Assembly (NCBI GenBank): GCA_964036155.1
Contig: OZ038422.1
Span: 39,145,201 to 39,209,200 of the forward strand
Length of the DNA: 64,000 nt
Direction of reading: 5' to 3'
Source of the DNA: Diploscapter coronatus
Taxonomy: Eukaryota; Nematoda; Chromadorea; Rhabditida; Rhabditidae
Shown: positions 34,684-48,400 of the stretch, piece after piece
How positions within the stretch are numbered: the first letter of the stretch is position 1
Layout of the letters: the number at the start of each line of letters is the position of its first letter
Made by a program: the position numbers and the translations under genes
Notes under the pieces: model-generated
Databases searched by the model: none
The model's input: the letters and a program-made list of their open reading frames with translations, nothing else
Told to the model about the DNA's origin: nothing

Positions 34684-37600
34684 CAGGGTAGGCCAAAATT
34701 GATTCATTTCAGATTCAGAAACCTCAGAATTTTCATCAGCAATACTACTTCCATATACAATATAGTCAAATTCTGCGTCAACAACACTTCCTCGACTTCC
34801 AAGACTCCTATCATCATAAGAAACACTCAAATATTCTCGGAATTCACATTTATTCACATTAGTTCAAAAATTTCATCAACAACAATCCTTCGATATCTTC
34901 GAAAGAGGCGAGGGTGAGGGACATATTTGGTAAGGCCTGAGTATCCTTTATTATCACAAACTTCCATTATTATCATCAGAAATATCCCAAATAACAACAT
35001 CATCACCTACAGAATATCATTCACGATCACTTGTACAACTTCAATCAACATTCGTCACTCGTTCACTTTAGTTTTAGAAACGAAAACCTCACATTTTCAT
35101 CAGCAATATTCATCTTTGACAAAAATCCCTACTTTTTGTATCTGCACCATTCCCACCCATCTCGAATAACAAATACTCGAATTTTTCATCATTCATCAGC
35201 AATATACTCATTTTTACAGACAAAACCTCACATTTTTCATCAACAATACTCACTTTTTGAAAACAAACGTCTAATTTTTGTATCTATATCATCCGTTTCA
35301 TACAATAAAAGCTCAGATTTTGCATCAGCACCACTTATTTCAGAAACAAAAGCTCAGATTTTGCATCAGCACCACTTATTTCAGAAACAAACGCTCATTT
35401 TTCCATTTTAACAACTAAAAACTGCTCAAAAATTGACAGATCAGAGTTCAAATACCGCCTTTCTTTGAACATCCAAATGACATGATGCAACCCCAATCCC
35501 CGATATATCCATTCATCCACCAGGTACGCGAGTTAGGATTAAACGAGAGTAGGGCTAGGGTAGGTGGGGGAAATCAAGTTACAACCACTTTGCATAATTA
35601 TGGCTCATTATTAGTGATCAATCACTGTTTATTATAATGTCATGTCTCATCTTACATCGCGGCATAACTGTGACTGTTCTGAAGATCCAGGGATGGGGTA
35701 AAAGGTGTCCTGGGGGTAATCGGGTGCGGGGAGTCGATTGGTGAGGTTTATTTTAGTCGTACAAGTGCACATATAGCGATAATGACGAGAATTATCTTCG
35801 TAAACTAGTGGAGTGCTAGTTTGTGTATGTGCCCAGATTGGTGCCAAGTATTTTCAAAAAGCCCCAGAGTAATTTTGGCAAAAGAGTTATGCGGGATCAG
35901 AGGCTCGAACTCTGGAATACGTTTCGTCTCAAGTAGTCAATCATTTACAACATTCGGAATAAAGAAAACTACTTAAAATGGGAGAATATTTTGCCTTTCT
36001 TAAATCTGCCCATATTTGTTCTACTCAGTAATAAAATATCATAGAGAATAAAAATGGGGAAAGAATAGGATGTATCTCCAATATTAGCGTATAAGGGAAG
36101 ATTGTCGATGAATAACAAGTTTTCTTATATTTATAACCAACTTTTCAAACTCATTACCCCATAATTTTGTCAAAATTTACATTTTTTAACATTTATTCAG
36201 AAATTTTATCAACAACTATCCCCCGATACCTTCGCAAGAGGCGAGGATAGGCAGAGGGTGAGGGTGAGGGTGAGGGTGAGGGTAAGGCAGGGTAGGCCAA
36301 AATTGATTCATTTCAGATTCAGAAACCTCAGAATTTTCATCAGCAATACTACTTCCATATACAATATAGTCAAATTCTGCGTCAACAACACTTCCTCGAC
36401 TTCCAAGACTCCTATCATCATAAGAAACACTCAAATATTCTCGGAATTCACATTTATTCACATTAGTTCAAAAATTTCATCAACAACAATCCTTCGATAT
36501 CTTCGAAAGAGGCGAGGGTGAGGGACATATTTGGTAAGGCCTGAGTATCCTTTATTATCACAAACTTCCATTATTATCATCAGAAATATCCCAAATAACA
36601 ACATCATCACCTACAGAATATCATTCACGATCACTTGTACAACTTCAATCAACATTCGTCACTCGTTCACTTTAGTTTTAGAAACGAAAACCTCACATTT
36701 TCATCAGCAATATTCATCTTTGACAAAAATCCCTACTTTTTGTATCTGCACCATTCCCACCCATCTCGAATAACAAATACTCGAATTTTTCATCATTCAT
36801 CAGCAATATACTCATTTTTACAGACAAAACCTCACATTTTTCATCAACAATACTCACTTTTTGAAAACAAACGTCTAATTTTTGTATCTATATCATCCGT
36901 TTCATACAATAAAAGCTCAGATTTTGCATCAGCACCACTTATTTCAGAAACAAAAGCTCAGATTTTGCATCAGCACCACTTATTTCAGAAACAAACGCTC
37001 ATTTTTCCATTTTAACAACTAAAAACTGCTCAAAAATTGACAGATCAGAGTTCAAATACCGCCTTTCTTTGAACATCCAAATGACATGATGCAACCCCAA
37101 TCCCCGATATATCCATTCATCCACCAGGTACGCGAGTTAGGATTAAACGAGAGTAGGGCTAGGGTAGGTGGGGGAAATCAAGTTACAACCACTTTGCATA
37201 ATTATGGCTCATTATTAGTGATCAATCACTGTTTATTATAATGTCATGTCTCATCTTACATCGCGGCATAACTGTGACTGTTCTGAAGATCCAGGGATGG
37301 GGTAAAAGGTGTCCTGGGGGTAATCGGGTGCGGGGAGTCGATTGGTGAGGTTTATTTTAGTCGTACAAGTGCACATATAGCGATAATGACGAGAATTATC
37401 TTCGTAAACTAGTGGAGTGCTAGTTTGTGTATGTGCCCAGATTGGTGCCAAGTATTTTCAAAAAGCCCCAGAGTAATTTTGGCAAAAGAGTTATGCGGGA
37501 TCAGAGGCTCGAACTCTGGAATACGTTTCGTCTCAAGTAGTCAATCATTTACAACATTCGGAATAAAGAAAACTACTTAAAATGGGAGAATATTTTGCCT

Positions 37601-39461
37601 TTCTTAAATCTGCCCATATTTGTTCTACTCAGTAATAAAATATCATAGAGAATAAAAATGGGGAAAGAATAGGATGTATCTCCAATATTAGCGTATAAGG
37701 GAAGATTGTCGATGAATAACAAGTTTTCTTATATTTATAACCAACTTTTCAAACTCATTACCCCATAATTTTGTCAAAATTTACATTTTTTAACATTTAT
37801 TCAGAAATTTTATCAACAACTATCCCCCGATACCTTCGCAAGAGGCGAGGATAGGCAGAGGGTGAGGGTGAGGGTGAGGGTGAGGGTAAGGCAGGGTAGG
37901 CCAAAATTGATTCATTTCAGATTCAGAAACCTCAGAATTTTCATCAGCAATACTACTTCCATATACAATATAGTCAAATTCTGCGTCAACAACACTTCCT
38001 CGACTTCCAAGACTCCTATCATCATAAGAAACACTCAAATATTCTCGGAATTCACATTTATTCACATTAGTTCAAAAATTTCATCAACAACAATCCTTCG
38101 ATATCTTCGAAAGAGGCGAGGGTGAGGGACATATTTGGTAAGGCCTGAGTATCCTTTATTATCACAAACTTCCATTATTATCATCAGAAATATCCCAAAT
38201 AACAACATCATCACCTACAGAATATCATTCACGATCACTTGTACAACTTCAATCAACATTCGTCACTCGTTCACTTTAGTTTTAGAAACGAAAACCTCAC
38301 ATTTTCATCAGCAATATTCATCTTTGACAAAAATCCCTACTTTTTGTATCTGCACCATTCCCACCCATCTCGAATAACAAATACTCGAATTTTTCATCAT
38401 TCATCAGCAATATACTCATTTTTACAGACAAAACCTCACATTTTTCATCAACAATACTCACTTTTTGAAAACAAACGTCTAATTTTTGTATCTATATCAT
38501 CCGTTTCATACAATAAAAGCTCAGATTTTGCATCAGCACCACTTATTTCAGAAACAAAAGCTCAGATTTTGCATCAGCACCACTTATTTCAGAAACAAAC
38601 GCTCATTTTTCCATTTTAACAACTAAAAACTGCTCAAAAATTGACAGATCAGAGTTCAAATACCGCCTTTCTTTGAACATCCAAATGACATGATGCAACC
38701 CCAATCCCCGATATATCCATTCATCCACCAGGTACGCGAGTTAGGATTAAACGAGAGTAGGGCTAGGGTAGGTGGGGGAAATCAAGTTACAACCACTTTG
38801 CATAATTATGGCTCATTATTAGTGATCAATCACTGTTTATTATAATGTCATGTCTCATCTTACATCGCGGCATAACTGTGACTGTTCTGAAGATCCAGGG
38901 ATGGGGTAAAAGGTGTCCTGGGGGTAATCGGGTGCGGGGAGTCGATTGGTGAGGTTTATTTTAGTCGTACAAGTGCACATATAGCGATAATGACGAGAAT
39001 TATCTTCGTAAACTAGTGGAGTGCTAGTTTGTGTATGTGCCCAGATTGGTGCCAAGTATTTTCAAAAAGCCCCAGAGTAATTTTGGCAAAAGAGTTATGC
39101 GGGATCAGAGGCTCGAACTCTGGAATACGTTTCGTCTCAAGTAGTCAATCATTTACAACATTCGGAATAAAGAAAACTACTTAAAATGGGAGAATATTTT
39201 GCCTTTCTTAAATCTGCCCATATTTGTTCTACTCAGTAATAAAATATCATAGAGAATAAAAATGGGGAAAGAATAGGATGTATCTCCAATATTAGCGTAT
39301 AAGGGAAGATTGTCGATGAATAACAAGTTTTCTTATATTTATAACCAACTTTTCAAACTCATTACCCCATAATTTTGTCAAAATTTACATTTTTTAACAT
39401 TTATTCAGAAATTTTATCAACAACTATCCCCCGATACCTTCGCAAGAGGCGAGGATAGGCA

Positions 39462-39497
<36 letters not shown>

Positions 39498-42400
39498 AAG
39501 GCAGGGTAGGCCAAAATTGATTCATTTCAGATTCAGAAACCTCAGAATTTTCATCAGCAATACTACTTCCATATACAATATAGTCAAATTCTGCGTCAAC
39601 AACACTTCCTCGACTTCCAAGACTCCTATCATCATAAGAAACACTCAAATATTCTCGGAATTCACATTTATTCACATTAGTTCAAAAATTTCATCAACAA
39701 CAATCCTTCGATATCTTCGAAAGAGGCGAGGGTGAGGGACATATTTGGTAAGGCCTGAGTATCCTTTATTATCACAAACTTCCATTATTATCATCAGAAA
39801 TATCCCAAATAACAACATCATCACCTACAGAATATCATTCACGATCACTTGTACAACTTCAATCAACATTCGTCACTCGTTCACTTTAGTTTTAGAAACG
39901 AAAACCTCACATTTTCATCAGCAATATTCATCTTTGACAAAAATCCCTACTTTTTGTATCTGCACCATTCCCACCCATCTCGAATAACAAATACTCGAAT
40001 TTTTCATCATTCATCAGCAATATACTCATTTTTACAGACAAAACCTCACATTTTTCATCAACAATACTCACTTTTTGAAAACAAACGTCTAATTTTTGTA
40101 TCTATATCATCCGTTTCATACAATAAAAGCTCAGATTTTTCATCAACACCGCCCATCTCAGAAACAAACGCTCATTTTTCCATTTTAACCACTAAAAAAC
40201 TGCCCAAAATTCAAATATCAGAGCTCAAATATCACCCTTTGAACGTCCAAGTACTATGATGCAACCCCAATCCCCGATATATCCATTCATCCACTAAGCA
40301 TGCGAGTTAAGGTAGGGCTAGGGTAGGGTTAGGGTAGGGCTAGGGTAGGTGGGGGAAATCAAGTTACAACCACTTTGCATAATTATGGCTCATTATTAGT
40401 GATCAATCACTGTTTATTATAATGTCATGTCTCATCTTACATCGCGGCATAACTGTGACTGTTCTGAAGATCCAGGGATGGGGTAAAAGGTGTCCTGGGG
40501 GTAATCGGGTGCGGGGAGTCGATTGGTGAGGTTTATTTTAGTCGTACAAGTGCACATATAGCGATAATGACGAGAATTATCTTCGTAAACTAGTGGAGTG
40601 CTAGTTTGTGTATGTGCCCAGATTGGTGCCAAGTATTTTCAAAAAGCCCCAGAGTAATTTTGGCAAAAGAGTTATGCGGGATCAGAGGCTCGAACTCTGG
40701 AATACGTTTCGTCTCAAGTAGTCAATCATTTACAACATTCGGAATAAAGAAAACTACTTAAAATGGGAGAATATTTTGCCTTTCTTAAATCTGCCCATAT
40801 TTGTTCTACTCAGTAATAAAATATCATAGAGAATAAAAATGGGGAAAGAATAGGATGTATCTCCAATATTAGCGTATAAGGGAAGATTGTCGATGAATAA
40901 CAAGTTTTCTTATATTTATAACCAACTTTTCAAACTCATTACCCCATAATTTTGTCAAAATTTACATTTTTTAACATTTATTCAGAAATTTTATCAACAA
41001 CTATCCCCCGATACCTTCGCAAGAGGCGAGGATAGGCAGAGGGTGAGGGTGAGGGTGAGGGTGAGGGTAAGGCAGGGTAGGCCAAAATTGATTCATTTCA
41101 GATTCAGAAACCTCAGAATTTTCATCAGCAATACTACTTCCATATACAATATAGTCAAATTCTGCGTCAACAACACTTCCTCGACTTCCAAGACTCCTAT
41201 CATCATAAGAAACACTCAAATATTCTCGGAATTCACATTTATTCACATTAGTTCAAAAATTTCATCAACAACAATCCTTCGATATCTTCGAAAGAGGCGA
41301 GGGTGAGGGACATATTTGGTAAGGCCTGAGTATCCTTTATTATCACAAACTTCCATTATTATCATCAGAAATATCCCAAATAACAACATCATCACCTACA
41401 GAATATCATTCACGATCACTTGTACAACTTCAATCAACATTCGTCACTCGTTCACTTTAGTTTTAGAAACGAAAACCTCACATTTTCATCAGCAATATTC
41501 ATCTTTGACAAAAATCCCTACTTTTTGTATCTGCACCATTCCCACCCATCTCGAATAACAAATACTCGAATTTTTCATCATTCATCAGCAATATACTCAT
41601 TTTTACAGACAAAACCTCACATTTTTCATCAACAATACTCACTTTTTGAAAACAAACGTCTAATTTTTGTATCTATATCATCCGTTTCATACAATAAAAG
41701 CTCAGATTTTTCATCAACACCGCCCATCTCAGAAACAAACGCTCATTTTTCCATTTTAACCACTAAAAAACTGCCCAAAATTCAAATATCAGAGCTCAAA
41801 TATCACCCTTTGAACGTCCAAGTACTATGATGCAACCCCAATCCCCGATATATCCATTCATCCACTAAGCATGCGAGTTAAGGTAGGGCTAGGGTAGGGT
41901 TAGGGTAGGGCTAGGGTAGGTGGGGGAAATCAAGTTACAACCACTTTGCATAATTATGGCTCATTATTAGTGATCAATCACTGTTTATTATAATGTCATG
42001 TCTCATCTTACATCGCGGCATAACTGTGACTGTTCTGAAGATCCAGGGATGGGGTAAAAGGTGTCCTGGGGGTAATCGGGTGCGGGGAGTCGATTGGTGA
42101 GGTTTATTTTAGTCGTACAAGTGCACATATAGCGATAATGACGAGAATTATCTTCGTAAACTAGTGGAGTGCTAGTTTGTGTATGTGCCCAGATTGGTGC
42201 CAAGTATTTTCAAAAAGCCCCAGAGTAATTTTGGCAAAAGAGTTATGCGGGATCAGAGGCTCGAACTCTGGAATACGTTTCGTCTCAAGTAGTCAATCAT
42301 TTACAACATTCGGAATAAAGAAAACTACTTAAAATGGGAGAATATTTTGCCTTTCTTAAATCTGCCCATATTTGTTCTACTCAGTAATAAAATATCATAG

Positions 42401-45400
42401 AGAATAAAAATGGGGAAAGAATAGGATGTATCTCCAATATTAGCGTATAAGGGAAGATTGTCGATGAATAACAAGTTTTCTTATATTTATAACCAACTTT
42501 TCAAACTCATTACCCCATAATTTTGTCAAAATTTACATTTTTTAACATTTATTCAGAAATTTTATCAACAACTATCCCCCGATACCTTCGCAAGAGGCGA
42601 GGATAGGCAGAGGGTGAGGGTGAGGGTGAGGGTGAGGGTAAGGCAGGGTAGGCCAAAATTGATTCATTTCAGATTCAGAAACCTCAGAATTTTCATCAGC
42701 AATACTACTTCCATATACAATATAGTCAAATTCTGCGTCAACAACACTTCCTCGACTTCCAAGACTCCTATCATCATAAGAAACACTCAAATATTCTCGG
42801 AATTCACATTTATTCACATTAGTTCAAAAATTTCATCAACAACAATCCTTCGATATCTTCGAAAGAGGCGAGGGTGAGGGACATATTTGGTAAGGCCTGA
42901 GTATCCTTTATTATCACAAACTTCCATTATTATCATCAGAAATATCCCAAATAACAACATCATCACCTACAGAATATCATTCACGATCACTTGTACAACT
43001 TCAATCAACATTCGTCACTCGTTCACTTTAGTTTTAGAAACGAAAACCTCACATTTTCATCAGCAATATTCATCTTTGACAAAAATCCCTACTTTTTGTA
43101 TCTGCACCATTCCCACCCATCTCGAATAACAAATACTCGAATTTTTCATCATTCATCAGCAATATACTCATTTTTACAGACAAAACCTCACATTTTTCAT
43201 CAACAATACTCACTTTTTGAAAACAAACGTCTAATTTTTGTATCTATATCATCCGTTTCATACAATAAAAGCTCAGATTTTTCATCAACACCGCCCATCT
43301 CAGAAACAAACGCTCATTTTTCCATTTTAACCACTAAAAAACTGCCCAAAATTCAAATATCAGAGCTCAAATATCACCCTTTGAACGTCCAAGTACTATG
43401 ATGCAACCCCAATCCCCGATATATCCATTCATCCACTAAGCATGCGAGTTAAGGTAGGGCTAGGGTAGGGTTAGGGTAGGGCTAGGGTAGGTGGGGGAAA
43501 TCAAGTTACAACCACTTTGCATAATTATGGCTCATTATTAGTGATCAATCACTGTTTATTATAATGTCATGTCTCATCTTACATCGCGGCATAACTGTGA
43601 CTGTTCTGAAGATCCAGGGATGGGGTAAAAGGTGTCCTGGGGGTAATCGGGTGCGGGGAGTCGATTGGTGAGGTTTATTTTAGTCGTACAAGTGCACATA
43701 TAGCGATAATGACGAGAATTATCTTCGTAAACTAGTGGAGTGCTAGTTTGTGTATGTGCCCAGATTGGTGCCAAGTATTTTCAAAAAGCCCCAGAGTAAT
43801 TTTGGCAAAAGAGTTATGCGGGATCAGAGGCTCGAACTCTGGAATACGTTTCGTCTCAAGTAGTCAATCATTTACAACATTCGGAATAAAGAAAACTACT
43901 TAAAATGGGAGAATATTTTGCCTTTCTTAAATCTGCCCATATTTGTTCTACTCAGTAATAAAATATCATAGAGAATAAAAATGGGGAAAGAATAGGATGT
44001 ATCTCCAATATTAGCGTATAAGGGAAGATTGTCGATGAATAACAAGTTTTCTTATATTTATAACCAACTTTTCAAACTCATTACCCCATAATTTTGTCAA
44101 AATTTACATTTTTTAACATTTATTCAGAAATTTTATCAACAACTATCCCCCGATACCTTCGCAAGAGGCGAGGATAGGCAGAGGGTGAGGGTGAGGGTGA
44201 GGGTGAGGGTAAGGCAGGGTAGGCCAAAATTGATTCATTTCAGATTCAGAAACCTCAGAATTTTCATCAGCAATACTACTTCCATATACAATATAGTCAA
44301 ATTCTGCGTCAACAACACTTCCTCGACTTCCAAGACTCCTATCATCATAAGAAACACTCAAATATTCTCGGAATTCACATTTATTCACATTAGTTCAAAA
44401 ATTTCATCAACAACAATCCTTCGATATCTTCGAAAGAGGCGAGGGTGAGGGACATATTTGGTAAGGCCTGAGTATCCTTTATTATCACAAACTTCCATTA
44501 TTATCATCAGAAATATCCCAAATAACAACATCATCACCTACAGAATATCATTCACGATCACTTGTACAACTTCAATCAACATTCGTCACTCGTTCACTTT
44601 AGTTTTAGAAACGAAAACCTCACATTTTCATCAGCAATATTCATCTTTGACAAAAATCCCTACTTTTTGTATCTGCACCATTCCCACCCATCTCGAATAA
44701 CAAATACTCGAATTTTTCATCATTCATCAGCAATATACTCATTTTTACAGACAAAACCTCACATTTTTCATCAACAATACTCACTTTTTGAAAACAAACG
44801 TCTAATTTTTGTATCTATATCATCCGTTTCATACAATAAAAGCTCAGATTTTTCATCAACACCGCCCATCTCAGAAACAAACGCTCATTTTTCCATTTTA
44901 ACCACTAAAAAACTGCCCAAAATTCAAATATCAGAGCTCAAATATCACCCTTTGAACGTCCAAGTACTATGATGCAACCCCAATCCCCGATATATCCATT
45001 CATCCACTAAGCATGCGAGTTAAGGTAGGGCTAGGGTAGGGTTAGGGTAGGGCTAGGGTAGGTGGGGGAAATCAAGTTACAACCACTTTGCATAATTATG
45101 GCTCATTATTAGTGATCAATCACTGTTTATTATAATGTCATGTCTCATCTTACATCGCGGCATAACTGTGACTGTTCTGAAGATCCAGGGATGGGGTAAA
45201 AGGTGTCCTGGGGGTAATCGGGTGCGGGGAGTCGATTGGTGAGGTTTATTTTAGTCGTACAAGTGCACATATAGCGATAATGACGAGAATTATCTTCGTA
45301 AACTAGTGGAGTGCTAGTTTGTGTATGTGCCCAGATTGGTGCCAAGTATTTTCAAAAAGCCCCAGAGTAATTTTGGCAAAAGAGTTATGCGGGATCAGAG

Positions 45401-48400
45401 GCTCGAACTCTGGAATACGTTTCGTCTCAAGTAGTCAATCATTTACAACATTCGGAATAAAGAAAACTACTTAAAATGGGAGAATATTTTGCCTTTCTTA
45501 AATCTGCCCATATTTGTTCTACTCAGTAATAAAATATCATAGAGAATAAAAATGGGGAAAGAATAGGATGTATCTCCAATATTAGCGTATAAGGGAAGAT
45601 TGTCGATGAATAACAAGTTTTCTTATATTTATAACCAACTTTTCAAACTCATTACCCCATAATTTTGTCAAAATTTACATTTTTTAACATTTATTCAGAA
45701 ATTTTATCAACAACTATCCCCCGATACCTTCGCAAGAGGCGAGGATAGGCAGAGGGTGAGGGTGAGGGTGAGGGTGAGGGTAAGGCAGGGTAGGCCAAAA
45801 TTGATTCATTTCAGATTCAGAAACCTCAGAATTTTCATCAGCAATACTACTTCCATATACAATATAGTCAAATTCTGCGTCAACAACACTTCCTCGACTT
45901 CCAAGACTCCTATCATCATAAGAAACACTCAAATATTCTCGGAATTCACATTTATTCACATTAGTTCAAAAATTTCATCAACAACAATCCTTCGATATCT
46001 TCGAAAGAGGCGAGGGTGAGGGACATATTTGGTAAGGCCTGAGTATCCTTTATTATCACAAACTTCCATTATTATCATCAGAAATATCCCAAATAACAAC
46101 ATCATCACCTACAGAATATCATTCACGATCACTTGTACAACTTCAATCAACATTCGTCACTCGTTCACTTTAGTTTTAGAAACGAAAACCTCACATTTTC
46201 ATCAGCAATATTCATCTTTGACAAAAATCCCTACTTTTTGTATCTGCACCATTCCCACCCATCTCGAATAACAAATACTCGAATTTTTCATCATTCATCA
46301 GCAATATACTCATTTTTACAGACAAAACCTCACATTTTTCATCAACAATACTCACTTTTTGAAAACAAACGTCTAATTTTTGTATCTATATCATCCGTTT
46401 CATACAATAAAAGCTCAGATTTTTCATCAACACCGCCCATCTCAGAAACAAACGCTCATTTTTCCATTTTAACCACTAAAAAACTGCCCAAAATTCAAAT
46501 ATCAGAGCTCAAATATCACCCTTTGAACGTCCAAGTACTATGATGCAACCCCAATCCCCGATATATCCATTCATCCACTAAGCATGCGAGTTAAGGTAGG
46601 GCTAGGGTAGGGTTAGGGTAGGGCTAGGGTAGGTGGGGGAAATCAAGTTACAACCACTTTGCATAATTATGGCTCATTATTAGTGATCAATCACTGTTTA
46701 TTATAATGTCATGTCTCATCTTACATCGCGGCATAACTGTGACTGTTCTGAAGATCCAGGGATGGGGTAAAAGGTGTCCTGGGGGTAATCGGGTGCGGGG
46801 AGTCGATTGGTGAGGTTTATTTTAGTCGTACAAGTGCACATATAGCGATAATGACGAGAATTATCTTCGTAAACTAGTGGAGTGCTAGTTTGTGTATGTG
46901 CCCAGATTGGTGCCAAGTATTTTCAAAAAGCCCCAGAGTAATTTTGGCAAAAGAGTTATGCGGGATCAGAGGCTCGAACTCTGGAATACGTTTCGTCTCA
47001 AGTAGTCAATCATTTACAACATTCGGAATAAAGAAAACTACTTAAAATGGGAGAATATTTTGCCTTTCTTAAATCTGCCCATATTTGTTCTACTCAGTAA
47101 TAAAATATCATAGAGAATAAAAATGGGGAAAGAATAGGATGTATCTCCAATATTAGCGTATAAGGGAAGATTGTCGATGAATAACAAGTTTTCTTATATT
47201 TATAACCAACTTTTCAAACTCATTACCCCATAATTTTGTCAAAATTTACATTTTTTAACATTTATTCAGAAATTTTATCAACAACTATCCCCCGATACCT
47301 TCGCAAGAGGCGAGGATAGGCAGAGGGTGAGGGTGAGGGTGAGGGTGAGGGTAAGGCAGGGTAGGCCAAAATTGATTCATTTCAGATTCAGAAACCTCAG
47401 AATTTTCATCAGCAATACTACTTCCATATACAATATAGTCAAATTCTGCGTCAACAACACTTCCTCGACTTCCAAGACTCCTATCATCATAAGAAACACT
47501 CAAATATTCTCGGAATTCACATTTATTCACATTAGTTCAAAAATTTCATCAACAACAATCCTTCGATATCTTCGAAAGAGGCGAGGGTGAGGGACATATT
47601 TGGTAAGGCCTGAGTATCCTTTATTATCACAAACTTCCATTATTATCATCAGAAATATCCCAAATAACAACATCATCACCTACAGAATATCATTCACGAT
47701 CACTTGTACAACTTCAATCAACATTCGTCACTCGTTCACTTTAGTTTTAGAAACGAAAACCTCACATTTTCATCAGCAATATTCATCTTTGACAAAAATC
47801 CCTACTTTTTGTATCTGCACCATTCCCACCCATCTCGAATAACAAATACTCGAATTTTTCATCATTCATCAGCAATATACTCATTTTTACAGACAAAACC
47901 TCACATTTTTCATCAACAATACTCACTTTTTGAAAACAAACGTCTAATTTTTGTATCTATATCATCCGTTTCATACAATAAAAGCTCAGATTTTGCATCA
48001 GCACCACTTATTTCAGAAACAAAAGCTCAGATTTTGCATCAGCACCACTTATTTCAGAAACAAACGCTCATTTTTCCATTTTAACAACTAAAAACTGCTC
48101 AAAAATTGACAGATCAGAGTTCAAATACCGCCTTTCTTTGAACATCCAAATGACATGATGCAACCCCAATCCCCGATATATCCATTCATCCACTAAGCAT
48201 GCGAGTTAAGGTAGGGCTAGGGTAGGGTTAGGGTAGGGCTAGGGTAGGTGGGGGAAATCAAGTTACAACCACTTTGCATAATTATGGCTCATTATTAGTG
48301 ATCAATCACTGTTTATTATAATGTCATGTCTCATCTTACATCGCGGCATAACTGTGACTGTTCTGAAGATCCAGGGATGGGGTAAAAGGTGTCCTGGGGG

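Larger units (their letters stand above)
32504..34752. repeat. Right arm of the 2.25-kb inverted repeat
   Basis: Reverse complement of 22669-24912. The inner junction is sharp: similarity stops at 24912/32504. The outer part (34286-34752) is at the same time the start of macrosatellite unit 1. A 60-bp segment at 34253-34311 (one base shorter here, with mismatches) is the tRNA-Met trailer plus 3' end. Confidence 0.9.

Noticed and set aside
22669..34752. Maverick/Polinton-type giant transposon
   Set aside because: Long inverted repeats fit, but there is no sign of a type-B DNA polymerase, integrase, packaging ATPase, protease or capsid gene. The interior holds ordinary multi-exon genes.
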